Part shown: positions 59,881 to 64,000 of the stretch, piece by piece
Layout: each line of letters starts with the position of its first letter
Position numbering within the stretch: the stretch's first letter is position 1
Source of the DNA: Candidula unifasciata
Taxonomy: Eukaryota; Mollusca; Gastropoda; Stylommatophora; Geomitridae
Direction of reading: 5' to 3'
Assembly (NCBI GenBank): GCA_905116865.2
Contig: CAJHNH020007512.1
Span: forward strand, 263,745-327,744
Length of the DNA: 64,000 bases
The notes under the pieces: model-generated
Seen by the model: the letters and a program-made list of their open reading frames with translations, nothing else
What the model was told of the DNA's origin: nothing
The model's database searches: none
Position numbers and translations under genes: made by a program

Positions 59881-61706
59881 TTAACTCTTTCAGTCCCAGG
59901 GGATGTATCATGCGCTAATTTGTTACAACTCGGCAGCTCAATCGATGCATGACAAGTGAAGATTTGTAATCTACTACTGTAATGAAATATAGACAGAAAG
60001 GGGTTAAATGAACAAAGCATACATTTCAGACCACCACACGGCGTACTAATCCATCACTGTGTGAAATGACAGAAATGGGTGATTAGAAAGCCATGGCCTA
60101 GCCAGCTATGCAGAACATCTACACGATAACCGCCATGACATCTGACAGTGAGGGATGAAACATTCGACGAGTGCCCGTGAGCAAGCACATGCACTGTGAC
60201 CAGCTGCAGAGATACGTTCATCCAAACGTGACCACCAAAGACAGGTGACAGGGGAGTGATGGAGAAGGTACGCCAGAAAGAGCGGGAAAGCGGGAGAATA
60301 AAGTCAGAGCCAGGGGCTTGAGAAGTTAGTTAGCCCCGGAACCGCTTGAGAGGAGAGTTAGCCCCGGAACCGCTTGAGAGGACAGTTAGGGCTGGACCGC
60401 TAGAGAAACCGTTTAGGAGAAAACTAGTGCTTTTCTTTGTTTAGAAGGTATATGTTAAACTTGGAGTTTAGCTAGAACAGTGGTTAAGGAACTCGTAGAG
60501 AGTCATACGAATAGCCTGTATCCAGATAATAAAGTATTCATATACTATTGCTTATTGAATTTAAGAAGCCTGTGTGACGAGAATATTGTAAATAAACCAG
60601 CTCTTGTGTAATTGATTACATCACTGGCCTAGTTCTTGAGTACGATTGAAGAGAGCTACGAACTATATTCATTCACCCTTGGCCGAACTAGGCACATCTA
60701 TTTCTTGGGGGATGTATAGGCACGACTGTGCCACACTACTGACCAATAATTAAACGCGGGCCACCTAATTTCAACTTCCTTTTGAGTTCTTTGTGTCTGA
60801 TATCAGGCGTACTCATTTAGAGACATGGTTTGAAAGTCAAAAATATTGTATATTTGCGAGGTTTGCCAAATTACTAAGTGATTTATTAAAAGAATATTGC
60901 CGCCATGCAGTATTCTACATCAATGCCAACATGATTTACGGCTTTAGAAGCCTCAAATTTAAATAAAGTACGTGTTTATTAGATTTATCCTAAGGTAAAA
61001 GATAACGTTGCAAATTAGACGTATTTCACTCATTTATAAAGTCAAACTTTGATGAAGGATATGTCTAATGTGTACCTTCCGCAAATTCTACAACGAAAGC
61101 AAAGTTAGGTGGCACAAATAGAATAAACATTAGTAAAAAGACAATTTCCTTCAATGTCAGTTCTAGTGCTATTCCCCTTATTATTTAGGAACATAGCTAC
61201 AAAATTACAGGCAAATTGAGTGTTATAAATATAAAAACTTTGTTTTGTGTGAAGATACTTACTGTTTTGCGAGTCAGTTTTCTTTACCAAATCATGGTGC
61301 TCTGTTATGATGTTTCAAAAGATTCTCTGGAACAAAATCGAATGTATTGATTCAGTTTATATTTTACTTATACATTTCCAAGTTGATTTTGGATACATTT
61401 TAACCAGTTTTCCTTGAGTGCCAAGGTGGTAAGTGGAAATTTTTTAAATTTTATTTTAATAATTTTTGTAAACATACCGTCTGTTTATTTATTAATATTT
61501 AATTACTAACTCAATTATTTGTTGTAGCTGTAGTCTATAATTATTCCTCAACATTCCCTGGTCACTTTGATGTATAATAAGTGTATGTTGCTCAGCAATG
61601 AATTAGTAAGGTCTGTTTTAATGTGTTACACTTGTGAAATTAATAAAAATTGCATTATCACCCCTTGGGCCTCTGATGCTAAACCCCCGGGGACTCAAAG
61701 AGTTAA
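59881..61706 (-). mobile_element. piggyBac-like element C (1.8 kb, minus orientation, interrupted)
   Basis: TTAA at 59881-59884 and 61703-61706. Read on minus, it starts ctctttgagtccccgggggt then ttagcatcagaggcccaagg, as in element A at 20151. Shared landmarks include acattaaaacagacc, tttccacttaccacc and acttgcgg-like parts, and the end matches A's right end reversed (cagctcaatcgatgcatgac). No intact transposase. A probable solo LTR sits at 59978-60734. Confidence 0.8.
59973..60739 (+). mobile_element. Probable solo LTR inserted in element C
   Basis: Starts tgtaatgaaatatagacag and ends gactgtgcca(c), with actac on both sides (59973-59977 and 60735-60739). Aligning elements A and C puts the extra DNA exactly here (C resumes tgaccaataatt where A has tgaccactggcc). 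It contains aataaagtattcat and aataaaccagctc polyadenylation-like signals and a duplicated gttagccccggaaccgcttg at 60332-60380. Superfamily not determined. The orientation is inferred from the aataaa signals. Confidence 0.6.
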
Positions 61707-61734
61707 GAAAAAATAAACAAATCAAGCACGTTCA

Positions 61735-62080
61735 ACCTGCTGCTAGCTAGCCGAAGCGGAGTTGAGACGTCGTTACATGACTGATTTCATCAGCTGCATG
61801 TACCTGCTGCTAGCTGGCTGAAGCTGAGATGTCGTTACATGACTGATTTCATCAGCTGCATGTACCTGCTGCTAGCTGGCTGAAGCTGAGTTGAGATGTC
61901 GTTACATGACTGATTTGTTCAGCTGCATGTACCTGCTGCTAGCTAGCCGAAGCTAAGTTGAGATGTCGTTACATGACTGATTTGTTCAGCTGCATGTACC
62001 TGCTGCTAGCTAGCCGAAGCTAAGTTGAGATGTCGTTACATGTCTGATTTCAGGTTTTGAGATCAGCTGCATGTATGAGG
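61735..62080. repeat. 62-67-bp minisatellite, about 5 copies
   Basis: Unit ctgctgctagctagccgaag, ctgagttgagatgtcgttac, atgactgatttcatcagctg, catgtac. Confidence 0.93.
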
Positions 62081-62289
62081 CTGATTGGCTTACAAATGTG
62101 GGAGAAATCATTATAATAATCTTTATAATAATAATTCATTGACACCTTTCCATCTTTCCAGTGTTATACTGTGCTATGAGGAGGCATGAGACTCACAGCC
62201 CATGGTGATAGCGAGTGTGACTAACAAGACTCGCTCGGGTTAAGTAAAGTTTTCCACAATTATAGCATGGGATTTCAGGACCATTGTTG

Positions 62290-62415
62290 TCAACAAACAA
62301 TCAGACAGTTTCTGGTACCACCAGAATTGTCACTTTTTGTGTGCTGCTGAAGATGGGGACAGAGTGCTTATTGGGGTGTCCAGAGTGCTGTGATGTCCAT
62401 TCTCAATTCAACATT
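62290..62415 (+). pseudogene. 3' end of the RNase H-bearing LINE
   Basis: Plus strand reads VTFCVLLKMGTE and LIGVSRVL after a frame change. The DNA gctgaagatggggacag and gtgtccagagtgctgtgat is close to 46320-46370 and, reversed, 57310-57370. Confidence 0.6.
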
Positions 62416-62639
62416 CAGCACTTGTTTTGAACATTTGTGTTTAGTTTGTTTTTTCTCAGACGATCAGCTCTCATCCTTTCTGCAGTTATTTCTTCCTTCA
62501 CTCTCATTCCCTTCTTGATATGTCCCCTCCACACAACAGTCCATGGTATTTTGTTCCTACGAGTCCACCTTAATATTTATATCATTTGTGTCCTATTTGC
62601 ACACATTTTTATATTGTAGCAGAGGACAATCTCGACATC

Positions 62640-63380
62640 TGCTACCATCTTCAATTCACCATAAAGGATGACCTTTGGGACTCTGTGCCATCCTCTATTC
62701 TCCAGGTGTGACCCAGCCACCTGAGCCTTTGTTTACTGAGCATTGAGAAAACTGTTGTAGCACTTGCTCTTTCCAGTACCTCAGTGTTAGTGATCTTGTC
62801 CTGCCACTTAATGCCAAGTATTCTTCTTGGGCACCGCATGTGACAGCTCCTTAGTGGTCTCTCCTAGTGCGAATAGGTTGACCAAGTTTCACTGCCATAA
62901 AGCACTGTGCTGAGAATAGAAGCCTGATAGAGATGAGTTTTTGTTTTACTTGTGAGCTTTCTGTTCTTCCAAACTCTTTTTGCCAATCTACTCATTGTTC
63001 TTGCTGCCAATCCTGATATTTTCTTGGTCAAGCTACAGTTTGTTATTTCCTGTGGAACCCAGAAAGATAAAATGATCAACTGTCTCCAGCTCTTCACCAT
63101 CAACGTAGACTGTAGGTCTGTCATTAACACCTTGCACCATAACCGTTGTCTTCTTTTTGCTGATTGTTAGTTCAGATCCAGAACATGCACCATTAAATGC
63201 AGACAGTAAACATTCCAGCTCCTCATCTAAGTGGGTGGTTATTGCAGCATCATCTAAAAACAGCAGCTCTTTGATAAGTACTTTTCTTATCCTGGTTCTG
63301 AGTTTCAGCGTGTGAGCATTGTAAAGGTTGCATCAGATCAAGAATGGGTGAAAATACCACCCTCCTGATCTTGAAAAGCA
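62640..63380 (-). pseudogene. Non-LTR retrotransposon RT fragment (second LINE family)
   Basis: Minus strand, N- to C-terminal: IKELLFLDDAAITTHLDEEL (active-site FADD box with L for A), SGSELTISKKKTTVMVQG, SRLAKRVWKNRKLTSKTK, LSTVLYGSETW, RRILGIKWQDKITNTEVLER and KQRLRWLGHTWRIEDG. This order is that of the common endonuclease-reverse transcriptase LINE ORF2. A frameshift lies near 63065 and another near 62870. The 5' end is lost past about 63350. No RNase H domain. Confidence 0.85.
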
Positions 63381-64000
63381 TGTTCCAAAAGAAGTGAGAA
63401 ATATATTCCAAAAAGAATAGGAGCAAGTACTAACGGCTGATCACTCCATCACTACTGTCTGGAAATGCTGGAAATACAAAAATGACACTGCATTGTGATG
63501 CAAATATTTCATAGAAGACTTATTCCAACAATGTATTCTATTGGTAACCGAACTTTTAGTTAAAATTCCTGAGCTAACTTTAAAATGTACATGACCTCGT
63601 TAAATAAAAGAAAATTACACAGTGAACAAAGTTGGCCTATTCCAAAACAAATCAGATCGTTAATGTTCACTTCATTTTGTTATATTATTATTACAACAAT
63701 TTACTTTTGCTCAGTTGTAATATTATTAACTGGAATTCTGACACAAGTGAGAACCAATTTGCCGGTCGTGTCAAGTAGCGGGGTCAAGTCCGTCCAAACT
63801 GGACACAACCTGACCTTCTTGATCCAAGTGACCGCACACATGCAAATGTTTTCTTCAAAACAAAGAACAGACAGGAGGAGATCGTGTCCCTGTTTTAAGA
63901 CAAAACATGAAACTGGTGCGAGGAAAAAGTTTGCATACTTGTGAGGTGAACAATCTACTGCAGCAGCAGTTAACTGTTAAGTCGGAACGTGTATGTGCGG
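63381..64000. other. Terminal unique DNA, nothing recognised
   Basis: The plus-strand frame at 63585-63944 (119 codons) has a hydrophobic segment but no recognised homology. It could extend past the window edge. Unsupported as a gene. Confidence 0.35.

Noticed and set aside
63585..63944. 119-codon plus-strand frame near the window edge
   Set aside because: No recognised domain. The hydrophobic stretch alone is insufficient.

Overview
This is a eukaryotic, almost certainly animal, nuclear window. Evidence: one gene split into ten GT-AG exons over 23 kb, SINEs with a tRNA-like head, RNase H-bearing LINE remnants, Tigger, hAT and piggyBac-type DNA transposon remnants, and very heavy micro- and minisatellite content. 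The protein is closest in my memory to animal SLC35B4. The repeat style suggests a mollusc, probably a gastropod, but that is inference. There are no bacterial genes, rRNA genes or CRISPR arrays. Nearly all long open frames are tandem arrays whose unit length is a multiple of three, and I do not call them genes.

The one convincing host gene lies on the minus strand at 33014-55945. It is an SLC35B4-type UDP-xylose/UDP-N-acetylglucosamine transporter of the ER/Golgi. Ten exons splice in phase to 1008 nt (335 residues plus stop), which agrees with the usual length of about 330. Minisatellites or long low-complexity tracts sit in introns 1, 2, 3, 4, 6, 7 and 9. Two arrays have copied splice acceptors: that of exon 8 (about eight decoy copies) and that of exon 9 (one decoy copy).

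Layout. 1-1500: decayed Tigger/pogo transposase. 1.5-8.4 kb: G-rich tracts, short arrays, a LINE tail and tRNA-type SINEs, one with a 12-bp target duplication. 9.2-19.3 kb: minisatellites of 60/61, 50, 39, 33, 20 and 24 bp, plus a foldback element at 16893-17266. 20.1-25.8 kb: a roughly 59-bp satellite split by two TTAA-flanked piggyBac-like elements and by a block of (TATC)n and TG-rich DNA. 26.2-32.7 kb: a LINE tail and arrays of 33, 48, 22 and 19 bp. 33-56 kb: the SLC35B4 gene. 56.5-59.2 kb: 35- and 37-bp arrays around an RNase H LINE fragment. 59.9-61.7 kb: a second, longer copy of the piggyBac-like element carrying a probable solo LTR. 61.7-64 kb: a 62-67-bp array and two LINE fragments.

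The most useful observations are the amplified splice acceptors, the empty-site proof of the TTAA insertions with an internal minisatellite found in only one copy, a hAT MITE resembling mammalian URR1/Charlie elements, and the palindromic foldback element. All calls come from reading the sequence by eye. Family names and copy numbers are therefore approximate.
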